Shown: positions 45,101-57,543 of the stretch, one piece after another | Numbering within the stretch: position 1 is the stretch's first letter | Layout: every line of letters starts with the position of its first letter | NCBI RefSeq assembly: GCF_003144195.1 | Contig: NW_020290008.1 | Location: 1 to 64,000, forward strand | Source: Ceraceosorus guamensis | Taxonomy: Eukaryota; Basidiomycota; Exobasidiomycetes; Ceraceosorales; Ceraceosoraceae | Length of the DNA: 64,000 nucleotides | Direction: 5' to 3' | The notes under the pieces: model-generated | Seen by the model: the letters and a program-made list of their open reading frames with translations, nothing else | What the model was told of the DNA's origin: nothing | The model's database searches: none | Translations under genes and position numbers: made by a program

Positions 45101-48100
45101 TCTCCTGGACGATCTGAGCCAATGGTCCTCAAGTCTTGGCGAAAGCACTCAGTGGGACGGTCCCGATGGCTCAAGCGCAGATGCGCTTCGAATTTTAGGT
45201 TCCCGCTTCTTTGGCGCTGCAGTGGGCCAGTCTGGTGCTTCTGGAAGCTCTGAATCAGGCACGACTGCAAATCAGCTAAGAGCACGCTCGAAAGGCTCCA
45301 AAAAGTTCGAGCTCAAAGTGGCTCAGACATCTCTCGTCCTCAATCTACCCGCTGAAACAGAAACAGGAAGTGCCAGGCAGCAAGCCTTGAAAGCACGCGT
45401 CTTGGACCTCTATCTCAGTGTAGATCCTTCCCATGGAGCCCTCTCGACACTCTCGAATTTGAGGGTCTCATCGGTGGCAGTCGACCGCTTTGACGGCATA
45501 AGTAGAAGAGCGGTACTTGCTCGCACCTTACCAGCAGAGCTCACCAATTCGGCGACTTCCATGATCTCCGTCCACGTGCTATCTCTCGCAGAGGAGGGTA
45601 CTAGCTACCGAGAGTCCAAGGTAGATGTTGTACTCCGGGATTTTACGCTGGTCGCGTGCCCACCTACCGATCTTGTCTTCTTGGCAGACCTTCAAAGGTT
45701 TGCGCGCTCTCCTGAGGGTGCTTTTGAGCACGTGGAGCCCAATGAAATGACGCGGCTTTCTGTGCGCGTGCAGGGCGCTTCCATCCTCATCTTGACGCAA
45801 GCTGCGCTCTCTGAGCGGCCTGAGGCGGTGGAGATCTCCAAGACACCATCAGCTCATCAAGTGCCTGCAGAAGCAGCGCTCGTCCTCGGTGACGTCGTGG
45901 TCAAGACGAAGCTTTCGCCCTACGCTCCTCGGACCAACATCAAGTATGCCCTCGGCGACGTCAGAGCTTTGATCACTGAAAAAAGCCTTGAGCGCCCCGG
46001 AGGAACCCTCAGACCTCAGACCCCGACCGAGCATTGGCGCTCGCGAGGTTTTGCCAGCTTGGCCAATCTACGTGAGCTGCGTGGGTCGGTCACACTGAGC
46101 TCTCTGACTAGACCTGAGGTTGACGTGAAGGCCGAAGTCGTGCGCTTGGACGTCACAATGTGCGCAGACACGCTCAGTATTGTGACGTGCATGGTCGAAG
46201 CGCTGCACATTGCGTCTACCGAGCCAGTGAACAAAGAAACATCACCAGTTCATCATGAAGCTCAAGTTCTACGCGGGATGGCGCGCCCATCCGGCTCAAC
46301 CACACCCGGAAGCGCTGGATCCGATAGCAACGACTCGCAGGATCTTCTTGCAAGCCTCGATGAGGACGCTTTTCAGCGCCGCGAGCAAGGGCCTTTCGTC
46401 GACTCTGCTGCAGATCTCGTGGATGATGATGTGCCGCGAAATGCTGGTTTCTTGGGCGTTCGTGCGCGCTCACCAGAATATGTCGCTACCGCCTTGCAAG
46501 ACGACGACTTCTTGCTGAGCGAGGCGTCTCTCGAGACTGTTGAGAGGGTGATGTCTCCGACATCAGGCGATACCTCAATACTCTTCCAGAACGAATCTGT
46601 CACTGCACGTGCACTCGATGCTCGAGGTATTAGACCGGTGCTTGATTATTTCAATGACCCGAATCTGAGCCCCGAACAAGGCATGCCACTCTTGTGAGTC
46701 ACGCCGATGTGCTCAAGACGCTTCTCAAAGTCTTGTATTGTGTCACCTTGAAAGCATGCTAACGCATCTCCCTCACGTGTACAGAGCTTTTGCAAGCTCT
46801 GTGCGCGTCCGCGTCGACAATTGCGACGTAACCTTGCGTCTCTACTCTGGATACGATCGACCGTCGAGCGAGGCGGCCATTGAAGCAGAAGTCAGACGCG
46901 TCCGCAAGCGACTACAAAAGATCAAGCAGATGCTCGATGAAGGCCAGACTCCTGACGATAGCGTTGAGGATGCAGCTGGAAGCTTGTTCGATTCGATCTT
47001 GCTAGCACCTCCCGCGCCGCTGCATGAGCTTGATGCTGACGCCGCCATGCAGACATTGGACGACCAAGTCGACCATCGCCTTGAGACGTCTACCGACACA
47101 AGTGCTTGGGAAGCTTTCCCAGCTGCCAAGGGAGCTGATGGCGCCAGATTTGGCAACAGCGCGAAGCCGCGCGGCAAGTTGAAGCGTTCTCGTCATTCCA
47201 TGATCGACATTGAGGTGCGGGGCGTTGAGGCTGAATATGATGCGTACGGGCATCGATCGCCTCTGGCTTCTCGCCTTGCCGTCAATGCACGCATGCTGCA
47301 GATCTTGGATAACATCAAAACTTCTACCTGGAACACCTTTCTCACTAAGATGCGGATCAAGACTGAGGCGCATCGAGAGCACGCAGACTCTCGTATGCTC
47401 CGATTGGAAGTGCGCAATGTGAGGTCCCTGGAAGGGGGCTTCAAAGCGCCAGAACAAGAAGCGCCAAGGTCCACCAAGGAAGAGGCTAGGGTGCGAGCGA
47501 AGCTTGCTCCCTTGAGATTACACGTGGACCAAGACGCTCTAGATTTCTTCAAAAAGTTTTTCGCCTGGAAACCGATTGGAGCTGAAGCAGCCCCTGCTAA
47601 TGAATCGACTGCGTCCAGCGAGCCCTTCATTCGTGAGTCTTGTTGCACCAGCAGGACATCAGGTGCTGCTCTCCTGATCTATCATTCTCTCCTTGTCAGA
47701 GCATGCCGAGATCTATCCGATTCGTCTGAAGCTGGATTATAAGCCGAAGCGCGTAGACTACGGTCTTCTGCGTGCGGGCAAGACAATCGAGATGATGAAT
47801 TTCTTCCACTTTGATGGAGCAGAGATGACCCTGCGTCATGTCACTTTACGAGGTATTACCGGCTGGCCTCGCTTCTTCGACACGTTGAACGACATATGGA
47901 CGCCCGACGTCAAAGCCAATCAGTTGGCGGACGTCTTGTCTGGAATCGCACCGGTCCGGAGCGTCGTCAATTTAGGAGCGGGTGTTGCAGATCTGATCCT
48001 ATTGCCCATTGAGCAGTATCAGCGCGATGGGCGTCTCGCGCGCGGATTGCAAAAAGGTGCTGCGAGCTTTGCCAAAACGACTGCTCTGGAAGCGCTCAAG

Positions 48101-48646
48101 CTAGGTTCCAAGCTCGCCACTGGAACGCAGGTCATTCTCGAGCGGGCAGAACAGATGCTTGGAGGTTCAACGGCGCTTCCCGAGACGGTATTCCGAACAA
48201 CGACAGTGAATCAAGCAAAAGTGGCCCCTGCTGACAGCTTCGAGGAGGGAGAGGACGCGACAGATGCGCTCTCCAGCTCGGTCATCACTCTCAGTCCACC
48301 TGAAGACAAATCGACGCCGATCAGTCGATACGCCGAAGCTCCCGAAGATCTGCGGCAAGCGCTATCGGAAGCATACGGTGGTCTCTCGAAAGGCTTTTCT
48401 TCTGCAGCGAAAACCATCCTGGCAATTCCTATGGAGGTGCACGAGCGCGAAAGCGGATCGTCAGGCTCTAGCAAGCCAGTCATACGAGCCGTTCCAATTG
48501 CTATTTTGAAAGGAGCAGCTGGCACTTCTGAAGCCCTCGGCAAGACTTTGATGGGTTTGCAAAGAGAGGTCGAGGGCGATTTGCATGTTGCGGAGGAAAA
48601 GTACAAATCGTCGAGCGCGAGAAAGGGGAAGGAGAAAAAGAGATGA
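42176..48646 (+). CDS. ATG2: autophagy-related lipid-transfer protein Atg2
   Basis: Bridge-like lipid transfer protein that links the ER to the growing phagophore with Atg18 and Atg9. My model has exons 42176-42406, 42486-46693, 46785-47632 and 47700-48646 (2077 aa), all junctions in phase. The N-terminal chorein region is visible in RRLLSYLVRRTLGHLL, KLEIAHLELDKH-AVNELL and GEVLLKVADVNLQL. The C-terminal third carries the conserved Atg2 blocks VRVDNCDVTLRLYSGYD, SMIDIEVRGVEAEYDAY, WNTFLTKMRI, LHVDQDALDFFKKFFAW and IYPIRLKLDYKPKRVDYG, then ITGWPRFFDTLNDIWTPDV and a helical tail. The middle is poorly conserved, Ser-rich and intronless. Length fits fungal Atg2. The start is supported by the absence of an upstream in-frame ATG. 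Confidence 0.94.
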
Positions 48647-49309
48647 GACTATATGGCTGGACTCGAACTCGGCTTGCAAAGTCGATGCTGAGATTGTCCC
48701 ACATTGCTTCTTCTCGCCCTTGCTGATTCGGGCCAACGGCGCCAGAAGAAGACCGACCCGCGGCGTGTCGCGCCACAAACGCCGAATGCGCACAATGTTA
48801 GCATGTCTATTGCATTGTACACTCGATTCCGACCGAAGCGCAAATTCTCATCCATCTGTTTGTCAGGTCAGACTTCAAATCAAGTGACCAGATCCCTTCA
48901 AATGTACTTTAGAACTCGCCTCGAGCAATGTGATCCACTCTTCGGCAATGTGGCTCACACCTCCAGCAGCTCGTCCATCAATCACACGCGTCATGTCCCG
49001 TCCAGGTCCTTATTTCTGGCTTGCAAGCTTTGCTTCCTCCAATCCGAATGAGCCGCTAAGCGACCGGTGAGCTAAAGCTTCGCAAGATTCGACCTTCTGC
49101 TCGAGAGCAGGAACCAGGAAATCGATGACGCAGGCATGGCATCTAGCTTCCATCACCGTTGCTTCTGAACAACATCATCACGTTACGCGCGCAAGCTCTG
49201 ACCCAAAGCATGATCCAAGTCTACAGTCCAATCGCAATCAACATTGCCAGTGTGAGAATAGTGCACTTCAATCACCGCAAAGCATTGCGTATCGTATCTG
49301 GGGGACATG
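48647..49309. other. convergent intergenic region, no gene seen
   Basis: About 660 nt between the 3' ends of ATG2 and the exchanger gene. Frames are short and without motifs; the region presumably contains both 3' UTRs. Confidence 0.6.
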
Positions 49310-50786
49310 TCACCTCCAAACGGTCCATTGAGCCACTGTCCACATGATCCAAGTCAACGCGAACGCAAGTCCCACGATTCTGTGAGTTTTTGTTCCTGCC
49401 AAGATGAGCAGGGCGAGGGAAGAGAGGCTAGCAAAGAGCAAGAGAGCCAAAGAGGACAGGGAGAGCAGGAGGAGGTCTTGCGCTTCGAGAGGCCCCGAGG
49501 TGGGCGCGAGGCTGCTCGACAGGGTTGCATACTGATCGTTGGGTACCGACAGGTCTAGCAGGAGAGTAGCAGGATCCGACGACAAGCTGGAAGAGTGGGA
49601 AGGGGAAACGTCGTGCGTCACTCCTGCCAACAGCGAAAGACCCACTCCGAAAGTGAGCAGAAAGATGTTTTTGCTGGAAATCTCGACCAACAATCCGTCC
49701 AGATTTGGTTGTTGCTCATTGATCACGTTCCATATTCTACTCGGAAGACTGACGAGCGCCGGGAGCAATGTGAGCGCCAAGAGGGGTAGACGCATGTCGA
49801 TATTGCGGGCGAGATGGATGGCCGAGTGAGGGATTAGCACTCCACCTGCAATCATCAGTGCCAAGCTGGCGATGAGAACAAAGAAGTGAAAGGATAACGC
49901 GGATCGAGGTTGATTTCGAAGACGAGAAAGGAGCGGAGTGGTGATTGTAGTGTGAGCGCCCGAAGCTTGCGCTAAAAGTCCAGCAGGTACAAAGGAAGCT
50001 GCAGATCTTTCAGAGTGAGCAGAGCGCGTCTCTTCCACTTCGCCGGACTCTGAATCTGCGTCAGAGGAAGATGCGGAAGAAGCATCGTCGTCTGAATCTG
50101 GATCTTCGGGATGTTGCAAATGTCCTTTGTACAGGGCGAGCGCTGTGAAAGCTAGGTATGCCACAAAGACGACGACAAGTAGAATTCCGTTGATGTGCGC
50201 CGCTCTCTTCATGTACCTCGACCATCGCGATTTGAACAAGGGAGGATAAACGTCGAATGTAACCCCGAGAAGGATGGCGATGGGAATGCAAAAAATGCTT
50301 TGCAGAAGAGTGTAATTGATCGATGAGGTGCTGAAAGAGCGCAGGGAGCGACGAGGAAGAAGGACAAGATGTACACCGAAGAGCAGGGTGTTGTTGAGTA
50401 AACACGTGCCCACAGAGATGCTGAGGATGAGATCAGGTCTGTGTTGAAGGAGGGAAAAGATGATGATGACCAGCTGGCGATCACGGCGCGTGTGTGACAG
50501 TGGTGGATGAGCAGGGTGTATGCTATGCTGCCGGCACTGACATCGACCTTGCACTCACCTGCTCCCACGCAATGCCGCTCAAAAGAAGCGCAACGATCGT
50601 CTCGTGCACTTTTGCCCTCCTAGCGATCACGCAAGCAGCGTCTAAAGTCCATTTCGTCGCTAGAATCAGCGTCAATGTGGAGCTGATCAGCGTCGCTATC
50701 GTGTATGACGCCGAGGCTGGCAACGACATGTTCTCGCGCGCGATTTGAGACGCCGAAGCGGGCATGAGCTGCGAGAAGGCAGGCAT
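49310..50786 (-). CDS. divergent sodium/calcium exchanger-like membrane protein (CaCA superfamily, Ecm27-like)
   Basis: My model joins 50559-50786 to 49310-50473 in phase 0 (463 aa). Splicing restores an alpha-1-like repeat: a helix with CVIARRAKVHETIVALLLSG, then IAWEQLV (where exchangers have GTSLPELV), then LILSISVGTCLLNNTLLFG (where they have the GSNI block). A second, alpha-2-like repeat near residues 300-360 contains LLPALVSLPSRIW and LLVEISSKNIFLLTFGVG. The halves are separated by an acidic Asp/Ser/Glu loop at about 180-215, as in NCX and Ecm27. Eight to ten membrane segments are apparent. The transport signatures are degenerate, so ion selectivity, or even activity, is uncertain. Likely location is an internal membrane. 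Divergent from TOP2. Confidence 0.65.
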
Positions 50787-52073
50787 GGCCGGTCGATGAT
50801 TTGGTTAAAAAGGATAGCAGGACCAGGTATTGGGAGCTGAACAATGTGAGTGTGGGATGGTAAGGAAACTTCCGATAGCGCAACAGTGCGACTGTGAAGC
50901 GAAACGTGCGTGAACCCGCAACGAGGAAAGGGACCGGACCGCTTTACAGCATTCGATCCGTCCAATGAACAGACTGAGTCTCGAAGCGAATGGTGACACC
51001 GTGCAAGGCTACTTGGGATGATGGGGTTTGGAGATCAAAGCGTTCGCCCCTCACTCACAGGGGAGACTCGATGGAGCTTTCCACTCTTGACTTCGTCTTT
51101 AGCGTGCTGAACACGTGCTCGGGCCCTCCCCTGGCTGCAAAGCGGCAAGCACGAACCTATTCACATTATTTGTACAGCGTGAGTCTGTCAAAAGCTGCTT
51201 TGACGCGCGCATCAGCTATTATACACGCGCAGACAAAATAAGCGCGTTCAATCAGAATCGCGTGCAGCACGAGTCCCTGTAGATAATCGTGAATCTGCAG
51301 GCAGGCATGGCAAAAGCTTGTTCCGCCTAAACGATTGCGCAACCCCGCGGATCTCCGCCAGAGAGAAGTCGCACGTGATGCGGAATCGCGCCTCCCAAAT
51401 CGTGGACAGATGCTGACGCGCCAGACGCGCCTGCATATGCGTGCAGAAAGTGATTGATTGAGGCTCAATTTGAATCAACACACGCACACGCCCATGTTAT
51501 ACGCGCGAGCTAGGCGGGCGTGCATGGCAGCAGGCAGCAGGCAGCAGCGTTGGGTACGCCGGACTGACAATCAATCCACTCACGCCCTATACTTCTGTTT
51601 TGTTCAAGTTTCCAGCTCGTGCTTGAGGAACACCAAGATCGACATCTGTTCGCACAACAGTAAGTATCTCAAGACCGTGACAGTGCGAACCGCTCATCCA
51701 TGCATCTACGCATCACTCAAGCCCGAAGTTGGACTGTCAGAGCGCGGCCCAGCTCTGCATGAACCTACCTCTCCTTCTCGCTCCTCGATACCACTCGACA
51801 TCCATCCCTACACGCGCATCTTTGCTCCTACGAGCCAAAGCTGACTTACTAGACACAGCTCTCAAAACCTTTCTGCGCGTGCAAGACCATCGAGCTTTGG
51901 GCACCCTCGCCTCCCCTCTGCCTGCCCGCCCGTGCGTGCTGTCTCGTTGCAGCCAGCGGCAATCCACAACAGCCCCACGAACAAGACTGTTTGTACCAAC
52001 TCTCAGTCATCTGTCCACTCAACATCTCAAGCATCACCTCTCGCCCTCATCGATCTCGCGAAGCTTTGCAAGC
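50787..52073. promoter_or_regulatory. shared divergent region, exchanger / TOP2
   Basis: About 1.3 kb between head-to-head genes. It holds a CAGCAGGCAG run near 51532-51548 and pyrimidine-rich DNA ahead of TOP2. The TOP2 frame stays open upstream of its ATG from about 51729, without an obvious in-frame ATG to extend the protein. Confidence 0.5.
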
Positions 52074-55000
52074 ATGTCAGACTCGGAGGACGTGTACATG
52101 ATGTCGGCAGACGAAGATTCTTTCGTCGTTCCGAGCAAATCTGGCAAGTCCAATGGGACGAGCAAGGCCAAACCTGCCGCCAAGCCCAAATCTTCCACCT
52201 CTGCGTCGGTATCTGCTCCAAAGGCCAAATTTGCAGCAGGCGCAGCAGCTGGGACGAAAAAGACGAGCACTGCGACGGCGACAAAGAAAGCGGCACCTTT
52301 GAAAAAGAGGAACTCGAACGAGGTTCAAGGTGAGGAGTTCGATCCCGAGGGAGATGAGAGCATCTTTGAGAGACCTAGACAAGTCGCTTCTGCCGGCACT
52401 GGGAAGAGCGCCTCGGAGCAGTACCAAAAGGTGAGATGCGCTGTGTGTTCCACTTCCACATGGTACATCCGTCGAAGAGGCGAAGGCGCATGACTTGACG
52501 CTCCGCGCGCCCTTACCACCGCACAGCTGTCGCAATTGGAACATGTCCTCAAAAGGCCCGACACGTACATTGGTAGCGTCGAGAAGCATGAGGATGATCT
52601 ATGGGTGTACGATGGAACTACCGAGGGCATGGCTTACAGGTGAGCTACGCTAGGCCTACGCTTGTATGCGCATCGAAGGTGCACGCGCTGACGCTGCGCG
52701 TAACGCGAGCAGGAAGATCGCATACGTCCCTGGCTTCTACAAGATCTTTGATGAGATCCTCGTCAATGCTGCCGACAACAAGGTCAGTGTGGAGTTGGTC
52801 GCATGACTAGCACGAGCCTGCCTTGACTGAGTGTGTCCCTCTCCAACTCCCAGGTTCGCGACCCTACCATGGACACGATCAAAGTGACGATCGACCGAGA
52901 AGAGGGGTCGATCACAGTGTGGAACAATGGTCACGGTATCCCCATCGAAGTCCACGACAAGGAAGGAGTGTACATTCCTCAACTCATCTTTGGCGAGCTC
53001 TTGACCTCCTCCAATTACGACGACAACGAGGACAAGGTGACGGGAGGCCGTAACGGATACGGTGCAAAGCTTGCCAACATCTACTCCAAAGAGTTCGTCG
53101 TGGAGACTGCGGACAAGGAGAGGGAGCTCAAGTACAAGCAGGTGTTCACAGACAATATGAGCAAGGCGGGCAAGCCGAAGATCACCAAAAATAGCGGAGG
53201 CAAGCAGGAGTACACCAGCATTACTTTCAAGCCTGACTTTGAGAGGTTCAAAATGTCGGGCATCGATGCGGATACGGAGAGCTTGCTGAGAAAGCGCGTG
53301 TACGACATGGCGGGAACGGTCAAGGACTGCAAAGTGTTTCTGAATGGGGAAAGACTCAAGGTCAAGTCGTTCAAACAGTACGTCGAGATGTACGTCAAGG
53401 CTATCAATGAGCTTAGTGGAGAGCCCAAAGTGGACGAGAATGGAGACGAGATTGCGAATGCTCCGGCCAAGCAGACGATCATCTACGATCAACAAGAGGA
53501 CAAGGGTAGGCTTTGGGAAGTCGCTTTTGCAGTGTCAGACGGTCAATTCAGGCACGTGAGTGGGCGGATGAAGCTTTCACATTGCACATGAACCGAACCG
53601 ATCTGATGGGCCGTGTGCCCTTGTCTGCCATCCAGTGCTCCTTCGTCAATCACATCGCGACGATCAAGGGAGGCAGACACGTGGACATGGTAGCGTCTCA
53701 GGTGGAATCCAAGATCATGGAAGCACTCAAGAAGAACAAGAAGAACGGACCGGTAAAGAGCCAGCAGGTTCGACAGCAACTTTGGATCTTTGTCAATTGC
53801 GAAATCGTCAATCCTACCTTTGATGGACAGACCAAGGAGACTTTGACGCTGAAACCTAGCGCCTTTGGATCAAAGTACACCGTCTCGGATGAGCTGGTCA
53901 AGAAGAGTGAGTGCGCCGTTCACTGAGGCGTGCAACGAGCTGTGGGTAGAACGACGCTAATTCGCGTGGTTCGTGATGCCACGGATTCTGCACAGTCATG
54001 AAAGCTGGCGTAGCGGAAAACGTCCTTTCGTTTGCCAAATTCCAGCAAGAGAAGCAGCTGAAGAAGACCGATGGCGCGAAGCGATCACGGTGCGTCGACC
54101 GAACCGACCAGAGACCTGAGCGCTCTCATTGATGCTCCATTTCTCTTTATCCTCAGGATCACGGGTATCCTCAAGCTCGAGGATGCCAACAATGCCGGTG
54201 GACGAAAGGCGCGTGACTGCACCCTCATTCTCACTGAAGGAGACTCAGCCAAAGCGCTTGCCGTGTCCGGTCTAAGTGAAGTGGGCCGCGATAACTACGG
54301 AGTATTCCCATTGCGTGGTAAGCTGCTCAACGTGCGCGACGCGAGCCACGACATGATTATGAAGAATACCGAGATCAGTCACATCAAGACGATTCTGGGC
54401 CTGCAACACAATAAGGTCTACAATAGCGTCGACTCGCTACGATATGGAAAGCTGATGATCATGACGGATCAAGATCACGACGGTTCGCACATCAAGGGTC
54501 TCATCATCAACTTTTTGGACCACTTTTATCCCTCGTTGTTAAAGCAAGCTGGATTCCTCATCGAGTTCATCACGCCCATCGTCAAGTGCACGAAGGGGAA
54601 GCAGGAGAAATCCTTCTTCACCATTCCAGAGTACGAGAGATGGAAAGAGGAGAATGCGGACGGCAAGGGATGGGTCATCAAGTACTACAAGGGTCTGGGT
54701 ACCAGTTCGTCCCAGGATGCCAAGAAGTACTTCAGAGCTATGGACAAGCACATGCTACCCTTCGATGCCATGCAGGATAGCGACCGGGCGCTTATCGACC
54801 TCGCATTCAATAAAAAGAAGGCAGACGATCGTAAAGAGTGGCTGAGGCAGTTCAGACCTGGAACTTATCTGGACCACAACATCGACAGCGTACCCTTGGC
54901 GGACTTCGTCAACAAGGAGCTCATCTTGTTCTCCATGGCAGACAATGTCAGATCCATTCCTTCTTTGGTGGACGGACTAAAGCCAGGTCAACGGAAAGTC

Positions 55001-56992
55001 ATGTTTGGGTGCTTCAAGCGCAAGCTCAAGGGAGAGATCAAGGTAGCGCAGCTAGGTGGTTATGTTTCTGAGCACTCTGCTTACCATCACGGAGAGCAGA
55101 GCATGTACATGACCATTGTTGGTCTAGCCCAAGACTTCTGCGGCAGCAACAACATCAACCTCTTGTCGCCCAACGGTCAATTCGGTACGAGATTGATGGG
55201 AGGTAAAGATGCGGCCTCGGCTCGTTATATTTTCACTAGCTTGCCTAGCATCACGAGACAGATCTTCCATCCTACCGACGACAATCTCCTCAACTACCTC
55301 AATGATGATGGACAGAGCATCGAGCCGGAGTGGTACATGCCTGCCGTTCCTCTTGTGCTCATCAATGGCGGCGAAGGCATCGGAACGGGATGGAGCTCAT
55401 CGTTGCCTAATTACAATCCCAAGGACATAGTCGCCAACCTTCGCCGAAGGATGGCCGGTGAAGAGTACGTGCCCATGCTGCCTTGGTACAGAGGTTTCAT
55501 CGGACCCATCCACCAAGTGGGACCTGACCGTTTCAAATGCTCCGGTATCATCGAGCCGCACGACGATGGAAAGACGTGGGAGATCAAAGAATTGCCCATT
55601 CGCACTTGGACGTCGAGCTACAAGGAGTGGCTCGAAGAAAGAGTGGTGGGCACGGAAAAGAGCCCGGCTACGATCAAAGAGTACAAGGAATATCATACGG
55701 ACACGACTGTGCACTTTGTCATTGAGCTCAATACGCGCGGACAACAAGAAGTCAAGGATCAAGAGAGCGCAGAGACTTACTTCAAGATGCACACGCTCAT
55801 CGCCACGTCGAACATGGTGCTCTTTGATCAATATGGCAAGATCAAAAAGTACGCTACGCCAGAAGAGATTCTGGAAGACTTTTATCTGCTCAGGCTTCAG
55901 TACTACCACAAGCGCAAAGAATATCTGGTCGAGGAGCTCAAGAACGCGTTTGAGAGGCTATCGAATCAGGCGAGGTTCGTGCAGATGATCATCAAGGGAG
56001 AATTGAAGGTGTCCAATCGCAAGAGGAACGACATTGTGTCCGATTTGAGAAGACACGATTTCAGACCTTTTCCAAAGAATGCCAAGGGCGCAGTCGCGGC
56101 CGAAGTGGACGACGGCACGCCGGAAGACGAGATGGAGAATACGGGCGCAGAATCAGACTATGATTACTTGCTCGGTATGGCCATCTACACTTTGACCAGG
56201 GAAAAAGTGGAGCGCCTTTTGGCTCAGCGCGAAGAGAAGGAAAAGGAACTGGCAACTTTGCTGGGCCGGTCGCCAGAGAATCTCTGGGATGAGGATCTGA
56301 GCAAGTTTTCGGAAGAGTGGCAATCATTGTTGGACGAGGATGAGAGGAGGTTGAAGGATGTGGGATCGAAAAAGGGTAAAGGCGCCGGAGCTAAAAGGAT
56401 AAAAGGTGGAGGGGCTTCTGCTCGTAAAGTCTTCAAGGACGAAGATCGCAGCGCTGTTGATTCGGAGGACGATTACAAGCCCAAAGTGGCTGCGCCCAAG
56501 AAGAGAATCGCGTCTGGATCCGGAGGACCTGCAAAATCTGCTAGCGGTGCTGCTGCTGCCGTCGTCAAGAGGGCTACCAGTACCCTGGACGATGATGATC
56601 TGAATGCTCTGACGAAAGCTTCTGCATCTGCCAGCAATGGCATCAAGAAAGCAAAGGTTGGAAACGGCAATGTTCCTAGCGCTTTCAAAGCTGCTGCTGC
56701 TCCGTCGGACGTCGACGACAGTTTGGAAGCGGACGTGATCCCTACGAAGGCTTCGAAGTCCAAAACAACTTCTAGCGCTAAAGCGCGCACAGCTTCGACG
56801 AGCGCGAAAAATGCTCCGGCGACAAATTCTAAAAAGATCTTTACTTCGGACGAGGAAGAGTCGGTCGTCTTGACCAAGGCTCCACCTGCACCCGCTCGGA
56901 ACACCAATGCTAGAGCTAGAAAAGCTCCCGTCAAGTACACCATTTCGGATAGCGAGGCGGAAGAAGGCGTTTCGGAGTACGACGAGGACTGA
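52074..56992 (+). CDS. TOP2: DNA topoisomerase II
   Basis: Essential type IIA enzyme that passes one duplex through another and decatenates chromosomes in the nucleus. My model has exons 52074-52430, 52527-52639, 52713-52782, 52854-53555, 53636-53906, 53996-54089 and 54157-56992 (1480 aa); every junction keeps phase and rebuilds conserved text. An Asp/Ser/Lys-rich leader of about 115 residues precedes QLEHVLKRPDTYIGSVE. The GHKL ATPase shows ILVNAADNK and NGYGAKLANIYS, and the QTK switch lysine is in TFDGQTKETL. TOPRIM follows with EGDSAKALA (about 565) and DQDHDGSHIKG. The catalytic tyrosine lies in SARYIFT (Tyr893). The C-terminal 230 residues are charged, Ser/Ala/Lys-rich and end in an acidic EYDED, as usual for the regulatory tail. 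The six introns all fall in the 5' 2.1 kb. Confidence 0.97.
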
Positions 56993-57543
56993 GAGACGTC
57001 GCTTCGCCCTACTCGTTTTGACTCTTGCATCCGCGCCTCTCGCCTTGCGGCGGCGGCCCTAGACTCCCCACTCTGACATCGCTACATCTCTCCGGATGTC
57101 CCCCAACTCCGCTTTTACATGTCCTCAGCTTGCTTGCGTTTCGTAAATCTGTAATGATCCGACTGGACCGGGTCCCCAGCCCGCGACGCTCCTGTGACGA
57201 ATGTTCTACCCTTCTTGTAAGAGACTCCTTGACTTGCTCGTGATGAATCCGAATCAGATCCGCAAGTCTCGTGACGCGCGAAGCGTGCTTCACTCTGCAA
57301 ATTGCCCGCGCTTGATGATTTTCACACTCAAGCGACTCGATCACCTATGCTTGATCGACGATGACTTTGCGATCGTCGAGCCGAGCTTTACAAATGTGCA
57401 GGAAAGGATAAAAGTGGAGAGGGCCGGCAGCAAAGAGCGTGTGCTGACCAGTCAAGCATTCCGAAGCAGCGCCTCGTCGTGCACGACGCGCGTACGCGAT
57501 CATATCTCTTCTGCCAATTCCGCTCGAGTCTCGGACTCATCCA
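56993..57543. other. convergent intergenic region, no gene seen
   Basis: About 550 nt between the 3' ends of TOP2 and the CANIN-like gene. Nothing beyond presumed 3' UTRs is visible. Confidence 0.6.
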
